Counted from the stretch's first letter, positions 36,050 to 45,122 are shown. The stretch is 64,000 nt of DNA from Rurimicrobium sp040387755 (GCA_040387755.1 JAZKDB010000002.1:1364001-1428000), one strand, 5' to 3'. A program made the numbers and translations. Notes: generated by a model not told the origin, from the letters alone.

Positions 36050-36226
36050 TCCATTTTCAGGCCAGAACTTTCTGCCACATTGACTTAACAGGATTGTTTT
36101 TCATCAATATTTTTCAACTGAAAAATTGAAAACAAAAAGATATTTTGTTTCTATTACTTGTCTAAGCTTTAAGCATTGCATTGCTAATATTCTTATGTAC
36201 TTTGCCAGAATTACACCAATCAATTT

Positions 36227-37807
36227 ATGAAAATATTTCGCAGAATTATATTTCCTTTTATTCTAACAATGGTTTTTCTGCTCTTTATTCTACAGAGAAT
36301 GGAGATTGTAGAATTAGACAACTTTCCATCTGATTTAGGTTTTTTAATTCTTTTTTTAGGCACAAGTCTTCTGTTCATATGGGCTGAAAAAACGACAAGG
36401 ACAAGAAAAGAAAATGAACCAAAAGAACAAGCCAGTAAAAATGTCCATGGTTCTGCAGGTTGGGCAATTGATGAGGAAATTATGTTAGCTGGGATAAGGA
36501 AATTCTCACAGAAGGATGAAGAAGGGCTTTGGATTGGAAACGGTCTAATGATAAAAGACTATTATCATTGTTGTACCATTGCTCCAACAAGAGAAGGAAA
36601 AGGAACTAATCTCATTATTCCCAATTTATTACTTAAACCACATTCATCTTTTGTGGTCACAGATCCCAAAGGAGAAAATGCTTGCATAACAGCAAAATGG
36701 CAAAAAGAGTCCGGGCAAAAGGTGTATATCATTGATCCGTGGAATGTTCAGCAAACAATCGGCGCAGGACATGAGATACCTGTTTCAGGTTTCAATCCGT
36801 TTGATTTTATCACTCGTAATCCAGAACGAGAAATAGATAATTGCTCTCTCGTTGCTAACTTATTGCTGCCCGACAATCCTAAAACTAGTGAGCCTTATTG
36901 GAACGTTGCTGCCAGAAATTTAATCCGTGTTTGTTTGCTCCATATTATTTCATCCAAGGACAAGGATCAACATAATTTCAAAACACTCTATAATATGCTG
37001 CATCCTCTCGAAGATGAATGGGTTACATTGTTAGTGACGATGGGGCATAGTGAAGCTTATGATGGACTTGTAGCCAGACTCTCTTCGGAATTTACTATGC
37101 CGCCAACCGAAAACCCTATGATGAGTATAATGTCTACTGCTCAAACGGCACTGGCAATTTTCGAAAGTCCTCAATTAAGGAAATCCCTTAGCAAATCGGA
37201 ATTCGACCCTTTTGAATTAATTGGTGGAAAATGCACTGTCTATATTGTTATGGACTATAATTATTTAGATACGCACTCTACATGGTTAAGACTGATTGTG
37301 GGACTTTGCTTCAATGCATGTGCTGAGAAAGCTAATCAAAAAGTGAAATTCATTTTAGATGAATTTGGTATTTTAGGAAAAATGGAGGAGGTTGAAAAAG
37401 GTTTAAAATATCTTGCAGGAAAAAACATTACGCTGTGGCCATTTATTCAAGATTTAGGCACTTTGAAAAAACATTATGGAGAAGAAGGTATGAATATGTT
37501 TGTTTCTGGCTCTTCGCTTTTTCAGGCATTTGGCACGAATGATATTTTTACAAGTACATATGTAAGCAAAAAACTAGGAAAATTAACAGCATCTAAAAAA
37601 TCAGGTGGCACATCTACAAGCCACGCAGGTAAATCCCATAGTGATAATTGGTCGGTGTACGAAAAGGACTTGCTAAACCCTGATGAAGTAGAACGCGAAC
37701 GAAAAATCATAACTTTCTACAAAAAATTAAAGACGAGAATAGATCGACTTCCTTATTTTGAACATCCTGTTTTATCTAATCGCGCAGATAAAAGACCTGC
37801 TGGTTAA
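36227..37807 (+). CDS. VirD4/TraG-family type IV coupling protein
   Basis: 526 residues. Two N-terminal membrane segments (about 5-22 and 33-51), then the ATPase: Walker A is APTREGKGTNLIIPN (about 122-136), followed by SSFVVTDPKGENACITAKW and Walker B KFILDEFGILGKM. The terminus STSHAGKSHSDNWSVYEKDLLNPDEVERE is the usual TraG C-terminal motif. It links the relaxosome to a mating channel and pumps DNA. No channel genes are present, so it must dock on another element's type IV system. It converges with and overlaps the next gene by 4 nt. Confidence 0.93.
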   Translation: MKIFRRIIFPFILTMVFLLFILQRMEIVELDNFPSDLGFLILFLGTSLLFIWAEKTTRTRKENEPKEQASKNVHGSAGWAIDEEIMLAGIRKFSQKDEEGLWIGNGLMIKDYYHCCTIAPTREGKGTNLIIPNLLLKPHSSFVVTDPKGENACITAKWQKESGQKVYIIDPWNVQQTIGAGHEIPVSGFNPFDFITRNPEREIDNCSLVANLLLPDNPKTSEPYWNVAARNLIRVCLLHIISSKDKDQHNFKTLYNMLHPLEDEWVTLLVTMGHSEAYDGLVARLSSEFTMPPTENPMMSIMSTAQTALAIFESPQLRKSLSKSEFDPFELIGGKCTVYIVMDYNYLDTHSTWLRLIVGLCFNACAEKANQKVKFILDEFGILGKMEEVEKGLKYLAGKNITLWPFIQDLGTLKKHYGEEGMNMFVSGSSLFQAFGTNDIFTSTYVSKKLGKLTASKKSGGTSTSHAGKSHSDNWSVYEKDLLNPDEVERERKIITFYKKLKTRIDRLPYFEHPVLSNRADKRPAG

Positions 37808-38667
37808 TCTTCTAGTAACGGATTTTTCTTCCATTGTAATTTTACTGGTTCATCCCATTTAAACCATCCACCTTTCATCTTTTCGTTTCCGTTGAAAATA
37901 ACACACCATTCAGGAATTTTCTCAAATGAAACAAAATAAAAACCATCTCTCCGTGAATTTCTTTGAAAAGTCCAATTCAAGATAGAATCTGCTTCGAAGC
38001 CAGTTTTCAAATGCCCTATTATTTTGGATTTTTTATCTGGCAATTCATGGATTTTTGCACCATTATCAACAACCTCAACATTCCAACCTTTTCTCTCCCT
38101 TAATTCTTGATCTCTTCTTTTCTCTACATTTTCTTTGCTGAAATATTCCCAATTATCAGGATCAATTTCTTTGGTCGTTAAACCTATGGTCGTTACTATA
38201 AAAATAAGATACAATACTGATGAGGAAATAAGTGTGATCAATACTATTTTGTTGCTTTTTAATTTTGACGATAGACTTTGAAAATTGATTTCACTTTTAT
38301 CTTTCCAACCTGTATGTTCTCTATAGTGCGCATAGAATGAAATAATAAAGTGGAAAAGAGAAATTAGAACAACAATGTGATATCCCGGCTCAACGCCGCA
38401 ATGTAAAATTAACCCTCTAACACCATAACCCAAAGCAAGACCAAATAGACCCCAGATAACGCTTGAGAGGCCAGTGATAACATACCTATACTTTCTGAAG
38501 TTATCGAACAGGTATTTATGGAGATAAAAAAAAGAGGGGCAAGTAACTAGGCAATATGCCCAGTTATATCTAAAGAGCCACCAAAAAAAAGCAGTAAAAA
38601 AGATGCTTAAAAATATTGCATCAATTTTTTTTACTGAAACTTCTCCACGAGTAATTGTCCCTAGCAT
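37804..38667 (-). CDS. Hypothetical membrane protein with SH3-like C-terminus
   Basis: 287 residues. About five membrane segments occupy 1-165 (AIFLSIFFTAFFWWLFRYNWAYC onward). The last 90 residues (GWNVEVVDNGAKIHELPDKKSKIIGHLKTGFEADSILNWTF...) resemble a bacterial SH3 (SH3b) domain, a ligand-binding module. No known family. Its -7 box TATGTTTG is at 38683-38690, with the palindrome GGGATTTCCC 40 nt farther upstream. Confidence 0.5.
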   Translation of the reverse strand: MLGTITRGEVSVKKIDAIFLSIFFTAFFWWLFRYNWAYCLVTCPSFFYLHKYLFDNFRKYRYVITGLSSVIWGLFGLALGYGVRGLILHCGVEPGYHIVVLISLFHFIISFYAHYREHTGWKDKSEINFQSLSSKLKSNKIVLITLISSSVLYLIFIVTTIGLTTKEIDPDNWEYFSKENVEKRRDQELRERKGWNVEVVDNGAKIHELPDKKSKIIGHLKTGFEADSILNWTFQRNSRRDGFYFVSFEKIPEWCVIFNGNEKMKGGWFKWDEPVKLQWKKNPLLED

Positions 38668-38682
38668 TTAGCATGATTTTTT

Positions 38683-38690
38683 CAAACATA
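38683..38690 (-). promoter_or_regulatory. -7 box of the 37.8-kb membrane-protein gene
   Basis: TATGTTTG on the minus strand, 15 nt before the ATG at 38667. Confidence 0.5.
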
Positions 38691-38730
38691 CTATAAGCAA
38701 AAACAAAATCAAAGCGTGTGTAAAATCCGT

Positions 38731-38740
38731 GGGATTTCCC
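38731..38740. promoter_or_regulatory. Palindrome GGGATTTCCC
   Basis: A copy of the regulatory palindrome in a CCGTGGGATTTCCC context. It is 40 nt from the minus-strand -7 box at 38683-38690 rather than the usual 25; on the plus strand no good box lies 25 nt away. Confidence 0.45.
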
Positions 38741-38931
38741 TTAGATTTATAAAACGTGATAGAATTTTATTTTGGAAAAAATTGAAATTACTTTTAAAGG
38801 CTTCTAACTTTATTTTGTTTGAGAGCTATCGTTTATGTACACTTTAGTAGACTTAACGAACATACGCCATTTTTAATTTGGCACTATAAATAATACCTGT
38901 TGAAACATAAAAATCTTTCAATAAAAATCGT

Positions 38932-38974
38932 GGGATATCCCACAACAAATTTCAATCTAAAGTGACTATGTTTA
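38932..38974 (+). promoter_or_regulatory. GGGATATCCC-25-TATGTTTA promoter of the DUF6236 gene
   Basis: A perfect palindrome (38932-38941) in an AAATCGTGGGAT context, then 25 nt, then TATGTTTA (38967-38974), a near match to TAnnTTTG. The ATG follows at 38991. Same geometry as at 25025 and 27914. Confidence 0.6.
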
Positions 38975-38990
38975 TTGAAAAATAAAAAGT

Positions 38991-39995
38991 ATGCAAAATT
39001 TAATCTATTACCCCAACATAGAAATACAAAATGAACGATGGCTTAAGTTTGGTCTTCTATATTTAAATCAATTACATCAGATTGCTCCAGTTTCTAGTGA
39101 CGTAAATAATTCAAGGATTTACAAAATATTGTCAGATCAAACTGATTTATTAGATCACTATAGGCCTGAAAATTTTAATCACAAATCAAGGGCTGTCGAT
39201 AAAGCGATGATCATTATTGAGAGGTATTTAAATAATCCAGATTATTACAGTGATTTATTGAAAGTAGGAAATATTAGGTCATTTTGGGAGAATGAAAATA
39301 CTCATACGTATTTCATTTATGAAGAAAAATTCAACCCTTATTTTTGCCAATTTTTATTAAGCAGAAATATTGCTACTCAATCAAGAAAAGGCATATTAGT
39401 AAATCAGCATTTGGGTGCAATCTACATGACTATTTTAGCTGATGAAGTTGGACATGAATATGGTTATTCTCCTATTACTGATGATCCAAATCTTTATAAT
39501 ATTGCAGACTATTTGTTACAAAGGACTGCTCCAGTATCAAACACGGTAAAAAAATTTAAAAATGCAACATCAAAAATTATTTTAAAGATACCTAGAGATA
39601 TTGATAAGATTAGCATTGAAGAATTTATAAGGGTTAGAAATTCAACTAATTTCAAAAAATATCAAAAGGCATTTCACGACTCCCTCTCAAATTTTAATTC
39701 TCAAATTGAAAATGGAAATGAAAACATTGAGTTTGTAAATTCCTATAAAAATGCCTACTTAGATTTTAGTAGTCACATAAGTTTGTTAAGTTTGAATTGT
39801 TTAAACTTCACTATGGGAACATCAATATTATTAAACTCACCCTCCTATACTAACAGTGACTTTTTCCAAAAAGTTTTAGTTCAAGGCGGCATTTGCACTC
39901 TAGGAGCGGCGATTTCACTTAAGAAAATTTATAATGATACTAAGACTCAACGCTTAACCAGAAGGTATTTGACAGAAATAAATAATCTTAAATAG
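38991..39995 (+). CDS. DUF6236-like protein
   Basis: 334 residues. The start LIYYPNIEIQNERWLKFGLLYLNQLHQIAPVSSD matches, as I recall it, the opening of the DUF6236 family (YYP.I.I....WLK..LLY...I..I.P). ADEVGHEYGYSPITDD near 150 and a hydrophobic helix near 275-300 follow. The family has no established function and is often seen in accessory regions. The palindrome promoter puts it in the same putative regulon as the protease module. It is followed 94 nt later by a small basic protein. Confidence 0.55.
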   Translation: MQNLIYYPNIEIQNERWLKFGLLYLNQLHQIAPVSSDVNNSRIYKILSDQTDLLDHYRPENFNHKSRAVDKAMIIIERYLNNPDYYSDLLKVGNIRSFWENENTHTYFIYEEKFNPYFCQFLLSRNIATQSRKGILVNQHLGAIYMTILADEVGHEYGYSPITDDPNLYNIADYLLQRTAPVSNTVKKFKNATSKIILKIPRDIDKISIEEFIRVRNSTNFKKYQKAFHDSLSNFNSQIENGNENIEFVNSYKNAYLDFSSHISLLSLNCLNFTMGTSILLNSPSYTNSDFFQKVLVQGGICTLGAAISLKKIYNDTKTQRLTRRYLTEINNLK

Positions 39996-40089
39996 GCTAT
40001 TGGGGGAAACCTGTTTATAAAAATAGTTTTTTATTTACAGACACTTAATTTAACTTCGAATATTATAAAACAAATAACAATTTTATTCT

Positions 40090-40353
40090 ATGGGTAGTCA
40101 TGCTAGGGTAGGTAAAACTAAAAGGAACCATCACAGGACAAGGGCTAGAAGAATGGAAACTAATCTAGATCAACAAGAGCAACTAGAAAAGAAAGTTATT
40201 ATTTTAGGGCATTTCATTAACTCAGGGCATTTTGAGGGTTGTAGCGATGCAAGTGACAGCGATTTTATACAAGAAATAAAAAAAATGAAAGAATCTTCAT
40301 CACTTCATGCGGAGTATAACAGGTTAAAAAAGCAACTATTCGAACCAAGCTAA
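40090..40353 (+). CDS. Small basic hypothetical protein
   Basis: 87 residues. The N-terminus is strongly basic (MGSHARVGKTKRNHHRTRARR) and the rest is helical (KKVIILGHFINSGHFEGCSD...). The basic tail suggests nucleic-acid contact. No family recognised. It lies 94 nt downstream of the DUF6236 gene without a terminator between them, so it is a plausible partner. Its stop overlaps the convergent gene by 4 nt. Confidence 0.45.
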   Translation: MGSHARVGKTKRNHHRTRARRMETNLDQQEQLEKKVIILGHFINSGHFEGCSDASDSDFIQEIKKMKESSSLHAEYNRLKKQLFEPS

Positions 40354-41066
40354 TTTTTTTGCTTTCTTTTCTTCGCTTCTTTTATTATTTGCAGCCTCTT
40401 TTTACCTTCATTAAAAATCTCATGACATTTAGGATCGTTAATCTTAAATGTCCCCTCCCAGGCCTTTCCATGATTTTTCCAATAGGTATATCCTTTTTTA
40501 GTTTTAATTATTTCAAAAAGCGTCGGACTTTTTAAATTAAGCATCTCCTCAATTCTATGTTCTTTGCACCATTTTTTAAAATTGAAAATATCACCATTCT
40601 CTTCGTCCTCTTTTAGATGATGCTCATCCATTACAAAGCCTAGCAAACCACATAAAGAATAACCTTGAAATTTCCTTTTAAGCTTTATATCATCGCTTGA
40701 GCTTGCATAAGCAATACAATGGATCGAAGAATAATTAAATGCTTTACAAGACTGAATAATTGAATCCATAACATCAGTTGATAATCCAATTTTAATATTG
40801 TCTTTTTTTGATTTTTTATTTTCAAAATCGTAAATCACTATTCTTTTTTGCCTAGCATTTATATGAACTTTTAGAACGAAATCATCCGTTTCATAGTTAA
40901 TTCTAAATCCTTGATCACAATCTCCTTTAAACTTTCTGATAGCTAAAATTTTAGCATCTTCTTCCAAACCGTAGATACCAGATAACTTAAGAAGCTTTTC
41001 AACAGATAAATCTGAAGGCACGCTATCTGCCTTCTTAGGCCTACTAAAATCAAAAAGCGTCATCAT
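40350..41066 (-). CDS. Hypothetical 238-residue protein
   Basis: Soluble and Lys-rich; no family recognised. A possible beta-rich core (KAILAIRKFKGD-like start, DDFVLKVHINARQKRIVIYDFENK), then ESCKAFNYSSIHCIAYASSSDD-like segments and an aromatic patch GYTYWKNHGKAWEGTFKIND near the C-terminus. The single gene ends in a basic tail (KEAKKRKQKN). It is the last AT-rich gene before the GC-rich nested block. Confidence 0.4.
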   Translation of the reverse strand: MMTLFDFSRPKKADSVPSDLSVEKLLKLSGIYGLEEDAKILAIRKFKGDCDQGFRINYETDDFVLKVHINARQKRIVIYDFENKKSKKDNIKIGLSTDVMDSIIQSCKAFNYSSIHCIAYASSSDDIKLKRKFQGYSLCGLLGFVMDEHHLKEDEENGDIFNFKKWCKEHRIEEMLNLKSPTLFEIIKTKKGYTYWKNHGKAWEGTFKINDPKCHEIFNEGKKRLQIIKEAKKRKQKN

Positions 41067-41353
41067 AAAAGCTGTATTAAAAACAAATAATTTACTCTTA
41101 CAAGGTTAATAATTTTTTTTCATTTTTTTCATTTCTAGTTAATATTAAAACGAGTTTTTCTATTCAAAAATAGAAATGCTATGCAATAAGAAATATCAAA
41201 AATGGTCACTAGCACTGTTAGGAGAGATGTCTGATGGTAATTCTCAAAAATAAAAAATAAAAAAGTCCGCGCAGCTATAGCAGTGCACCTTTAATAACTA
41301 TACTAGTTTGGCAAAAGTTCTGCAAACAGCTTTTTGCATGATACTATGCTGCC

Positions 41354-44086
41354 ATGATAAGAATGATTCAGAACCAGTCTGCGGGACAGGCAAAATCTTA
41401 CTATTCCGATGCGCTTGTCCAGGCTGATTATTACATGGATAGCCAAGAAATCGGAGGACATTTCCAGGGCAAGCTGGCTGACAGGCTCGGCCTGTCAGGG
41501 CCTGTCAGCCATGATGTTTTTTTTGCGCTCTGCGATAATGTCTATCCTGAAACAAGCAAACCGCTGACACCCCGTTACCGGCATGACAGGCGGGTGGGTT
41601 ATGACGTGAATTTCCACTGCCCTAAATCAGTATCGATTTTGCACGCTCTGTCAAAGGATACGCATATCCTGGATGCGTTCACGGAAAGCGTCCGGGATAC
41701 GATGCTAGAAATGGAAGCCGATACGAAAACACGTGTGCGTAAAAACGGTGCGTATGGCGAACGGGAAACAGGTGAAATGATATGGGCAGATTTTGTCCAT
41801 ACCACTTCGCGTCCCGTAGATCAACACGCCCCCGATATGCACCTTCATAGTCATTGTTTTATTTTCAATATGACTTATGACGCTTCGGAAAAACAGGTAA
41901 AGGCCGGAGAATTCCGCGACATTAAAACCTCGATGCCGTATTACCAGGCACGCTTTCATAAACGACTTTCTGACCGATTAATCAAACTCGGTTACCGGGT
42001 CGAGCGCACCGGAAAATCATTTGAGGTTGCAGGTGTCCCGAAACGCGTCATCGAATTATTCAGCAAGCGCACAGACGAAATCGGGCGTGCTGCCAAAGAA
42101 AAAAATATCACTGATGCCCGCGAACTGGACGGGCTGGGTGCGCGTACCCGTTCGGCCAAGAATAAGAAAATGACCCTTACGGAATTGAAAGCAGACTGGC
42201 GCAGACAGATGCGTGAAAATATACCCGAAGCGGAACTGTCCCCTGACCTGATTATCCGTTCTGCACCCGGCAAAGAAGCAGTGAAAAATGATCCGCAGCT
42301 TGCTGTGGATTATGCACTGCTGCATTGCTTTGAACGCGCATCTGTCGTGCCTTACCGCAAACTCGAAGAAACGGCAGTGCGTCAATGCCTCGGCGACCTT
42401 TCCGTATCGGTTCAGGACGTTGAAAAAGCAATGCAGAATGACAGCCGCATTATCCGCATCAAAGAGCGTGGCCGTGAATACTGCACGACAAAAGAAGTGC
42501 TTCGCGAAGAACAGGAAATGGTGAACCTTGCCCGTAAGGGTAAAGGGCAGCTTTTGCCGATGTACAGCAAAGCCCCTTCCCTGAAGCTGGACGGACAGCA
42601 GGCCGAAGCCATCAGCCATATCCTGACCACAAATTCCCGTGTGTCGATTGTACGTGGAGCCGCAGGCACAGGTAAAACCTCCATTTTGCAGGAAGCTGCA
42701 AAGCATATCGAAGCTGCCGGAAAAAAACTTACTGTAGTTGCACCCACAGCCCAGGCCTCCCGTGGTGTATTGCGCGCCGATGGATTTGAGCAGGCCGAAA
42801 CCGTAGCCACCCTGCTCGGCAAACCCAAACAGCAGGAGCAGTTAAAAGGTGGCGTTTTATGGGTCGATGAAGCCGGGCTTCTGGGTACTGCCGATATGAA
42901 AGCCATCCTGGAATTGGTTGAACATTACGATGCCCAGCTGGTGCTTGGTGGTGACACCCGCCAGCACAGTGCAGTCGTGAGGGGAGATGCGCTCAGGGTA
43001 CTGAATACTGTAGCGGGAATTCACACTGCCGAAGTCAGTAAAATCTTCCGTCAGAAAGATGAATTGTACCGCAATGCAGTCGAAGATTTATCGCAGGGCA
43101 ATGTGCGCAGCGGTTTTGACAAGCTGGACGAAATGGATGCAATTAAAACCATTGACCCGCTTAAACCGCACGACCAGTTAATCACGGATTATATCAAAGC
43201 CGTGAAAGCGGGCAAAAGCACGCTGGTGATTTCCCCGACACACGATCAGGGTGAAGCTGTCACCGATGCGCTGCGGGAACGGATGCGGGAATTAAAACTC
43301 ATCGGTAAAAAAGAAGCGCAATTCCTGCGCCTGAAAAACCGCAACCTGACCGAAGCGGAAAAAACAGACTGGCGCAATTACCAGCCCGGCCAGGTGGTTC
43401 AGTTCCACCAGAATTTAAAAGGCATCCGGCGCGGCAGCCGATGGAAAATCAGCCAGGCAGATAATAAGGGCGTTTTTCTTGAAAATGGCGAAAATGAAGC
43501 AATACCACTGCCATTGGAAAAAAGCGGCAAATTCGATGTGTATGAGGCCGCAAATATCGGTTTATCCAAAGGTGACCAGGTACGCATTACCCAAAACGGA
43601 TTTGATGCGAAAGATAACCGCCTGGATAACGGTGACCTGCTCAAAGTGGTTTCGGTCAGTAAGAAAGGCCAGGTCAGTTTGCGTAAGGGCAAAAGTTTTT
43701 CCACCTATACGCTGGATCAGGACTTCGGTCATATCACGCACGCGCATTGCATCACCTCGCACGGATCGCAAGGCAAAACCGTAGATGCGGCTTTTGTAAT
43801 GCAACCCTCTGCAACGTTTTCGGCAACGGATGCCAGACAATTTTACGTGTCTGTATCCCGCGCCAAAGAACGGACACTGATTTATACGGACGATAAGGAA
43901 GCCCTGCTGGAACACGCAGCCGAAGCGGGTGACCGTGCGTCTGCGCTGGAACTGGTCAGCGGTTCAAAGAAGGCTGAACACCTGGAATACGTGCAACAGT
44001 TGCAGCGGGAACAGCAACCCCGATCCGATGTTGAACTAACAAAATCCTCACCCACAATAGACCTGGAAGATTATGAGCCACGATGA
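41354..44086 (+). CDS. MobF-family relaxase-helicase (TraI/TrwC-like)
   Basis: 910 residues. The relaxase domain (1-300) has catalytic Tyr pairs at 16-17 and 26-27 (AKSYYSDALVQADYYMD) and the metal triad H163, H165, H167 in DMHLHSHCF. GYDVNFHCPKSVSILHAL is the family's F-x-x-PKS motif. The C-terminal half is a RecD-like SF1 helicase: Walker A GAAGTGKTS near 434-442, LWVDEAGLL (Walker B), LGGDTRQHSAV and TSHGSQGKTVDAAFV, VSVSRAKERT at the end. It nicks oriT and unwinds the transferred strand. It is a different relaxase class from the one at 34.3 kb, supporting a second element. Confidence 0.93.
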   Translation: MIRMIQNQSAGQAKSYYSDALVQADYYMDSQEIGGHFQGKLADRLGLSGPVSHDVFFALCDNVYPETSKPLTPRYRHDRRVGYDVNFHCPKSVSILHALSKDTHILDAFTESVRDTMLEMEADTKTRVRKNGAYGERETGEMIWADFVHTTSRPVDQHAPDMHLHSHCFIFNMTYDASEKQVKAGEFRDIKTSMPYYQARFHKRLSDRLIKLGYRVERTGKSFEVAGVPKRVIELFSKRTDEIGRAAKEKNITDARELDGLGARTRSAKNKKMTLTELKADWRRQMRENIPEAELSPDLIIRSAPGKEAVKNDPQLAVDYALLHCFERASVVPYRKLEETAVRQCLGDLSVSVQDVEKAMQNDSRIIRIKERGREYCTTKEVLREEQEMVNLARKGKGQLLPMYSKAPSLKLDGQQAEAISHILTTNSRVSIVRGAAGTGKTSILQEAAKHIEAAGKKLTVVAPTAQASRGVLRADGFEQAETVATLLGKPKQQEQLKGGVLWVDEAGLLGTADMKAILELVEHYDAQLVLGGDTRQHSAVVRGDALRVLNTVAGIHTAEVSKIFRQKDELYRNAVEDLSQGNVRSGFDKLDEMDAIKTIDPLKPHDQLITDYIKAVKAGKSTLVISPTHDQGEAVTDALRERMRELKLIGKKEAQFLRLKNRNLTEAEKTDWRNYQPGQVVQFHQNLKGIRRGSRWKISQADNKGVFLENGENEAIPLPLEKSGKFDVYEAANIGLSKGDQVRITQNGFDAKDNRLDNGDLLKVVSVSKKGQVSLRKGKSFSTYTLDQDFGHITHAHCITSHGSQGKTVDAAFVMQPSATFSATDARQFYVSVSRAKERTLIYTDDKEALLEHAAEAGDRASALELVSGSKKAEHLEYVQQLQREQQPRSDVELTKSSPTIDLEDYEPR

Positions 44087-44441
44087 TGATCTTTTCCGGC
44101 AGATGGCGGAAAATAACCCTACGGATAAAGCAACACCCAAAGATGAAACCTTCGGAACGGCAAGCCACGTCCGCAATGTATATTTCTGCCCCCTGTCCGG
44201 TTCCGGGATATTCCTGAATTACAGCTACCTGGTATCCTGTGACCATTCGCAGGATTTTACAGTGCTGACATTAGGTTTTACCTCGCACAGCATTGTGCTG
44301 AAAGGTGTTTTGCTAAAACCTTTGTACTTTGAGCTGATGGGGCATCTTCCCAAAATGATTTATGCTGTTGAAGTGCGTTACAACGGCACGTTTGATAAGA
44401 AAAAGCCCATCGTAAATGAGATTATTATTGCTAACAATTAA
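44073..44441 (+). CDS. Hypothetical protein coupled to the MobF gene
   Basis: 122 residues, overlapping the relaxase end by 14 nt (start ATGAGCC inside the relaxase frame), which implies coupled translation. A polar N-terminus (about 1-30) is followed by a beta-rich body: NVYFCPLSGSGIFLNYSYLVSCD and IYAVEVRYNGTFDKKKPIVNEIII. No family recognised. Probably an accessory of the transfer module. Confidence 0.5.
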   Translation: MSHDDDLFRQMAENNPTDKATPKDETFGTASHVRNVYFCPLSGSGIFLNYSYLVSCDHSQDFTVLTLGFTSHSIVLKGVLLKPLYFELMGHLPKMIYAVEVRYNGTFDKKKPIVNEIIIANN

Positions 44442-44453
44442 AAACAAAAACGA

Positions 44454-44765
44454 ATGAACCCACAAGATGTACAACCACGCAATTTTAGGCCTGTGGAAGT
44501 AATTTACACGTCACCTGACGGCTTTTTTTCAATTGGTATCGGGTTTGGTGATGGTGGCAATGAGTACGCCACTTCCAGCCTCCGTTTTGGGATGCGCTGG
44601 AATGGTCACACAGAAGAAGAAAAAGGATTTCCGGCTTCAAACGGATATCCTTTGTGGTTTCAGTTACCGGACGATATCGGCAGCATTATGAAAGTATTGT
44701 ACGATAACAGCAACAGGGTTGGACAAGCGGGTGACCACCGTCCGGATTTAACTGTAAGAAGATAA
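44454..44765 (+). CDS. Hypothetical protein, third gene of the MobF unit
   Basis: 103 residues, soluble beta-rich (VEVIYTSPDGFFSIGIGFGDGGN, SLRFGMRWNGHTEEEKGFPASNGYPLWFQLP). No recognised family. It lies 12 nt after the previous gene and just before a strong terminator, so it closes the MobF transcription unit. Confidence 0.5.
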   Translation: MNPQDVQPRNFRPVEVIYTSPDGFFSIGIGFGDGGNEYATSSLRFGMRWNGHTEEEKGFPASNGYPLWFQLPDDIGSIMKVLYDNSNRVGQAGDHRPDLTVRR

Positions 44766-44795
44766 AAACAGGGCAGCCAAATGGCTGCCCTGTTT
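44766..44795. terminator. Bidirectional terminator closing the MobF unit
   Basis: AAACAGGGCAGCC/GGCTGCCCTGTTT perfect 13-bp stem with loop AAAT between convergent genes. Confidence 0.85.
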
Positions 44796-44797
44796 GT

Positions 44798-45088
44798 TTA
44801 CAATTGTCTTTCCAGTTTCGCCTGGTATTTTGGGCGCAATGCTTCAATCCTGTTTAGCAATTGTGTCCTGTCAATACCGGGATACTCTGCCAGGTTTATT
44901 TCTGTCAGTTTCATAGAAAAACTGTTCCTGAATTTCCTGCGGGGGTCTTCGTCAGGGTTGGCTGCTGCAATTAAAGCGTCAAATGCGGCAATGCCTGTTT
45001 TGCGGATTTTCTTTTGTTGTTCCGATAAATCGGTGACGAGTTGTTCAAAGAATACCTCGCAGTCTGTTACAATGGCTTCCATAGTCAT
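44798..45088 (-). CDS. Hypothetical 96-residue protein
   Basis: Helical, charged (MTMEAIVTDCEVFFEQLVTDLSEQQKKIRKTGIAAFDALIAAANPDED...). No family recognised. Start is ATG 45088, or Met3 at 45082. It has its own good sigma70-type promoter (TTGAAT, 16 nt, TATAAT at 45095-45122) placed so that the start codon lies at or near the transcription start. Nested element, last gene of the minus-strand group. Confidence 0.5.
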   Translation of the reverse strand: MTMEAIVTDCEVFFEQLVTDLSEQQKKIRKTGIAAFDALIAAANPDEDPRRKFRNSFSMKLTEINLAEYPGIDRTQLLNRIEALRPKYQAKLERQL

Positions 45089-45094
45089 ACGTCT

Positions 45095-45122
45095 ATTATA
45101 AGAAATTCCGTTGAATATTCAA
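45095..45122 (-). promoter_or_regulatory. Sigma70-type promoter (TTGAAT-16-TATAAT)
   Basis: Minus strand: -35 TTGAAT (45117-45122), 16-nt spacer, perfect -10 TATAAT (45095-45100), unlike the TTG/TAnnTTTG promoters elsewhere. The -35 lies in a TTGAATATTCAA palindrome that may bind a regulator. Confidence 0.55.

Noticed and set aside
35794..36129. 111-codon frame in the mob intergenic region
   Set aside because: Low-complexity, crosses both inverted repeats, no similarity; not called as a gene.
42056..42706. 216-codon minus-strand frame
   Set aside because: Antisense shadow of the MobF relaxase in a GC-rich gene; the sense frame has all expected motifs.
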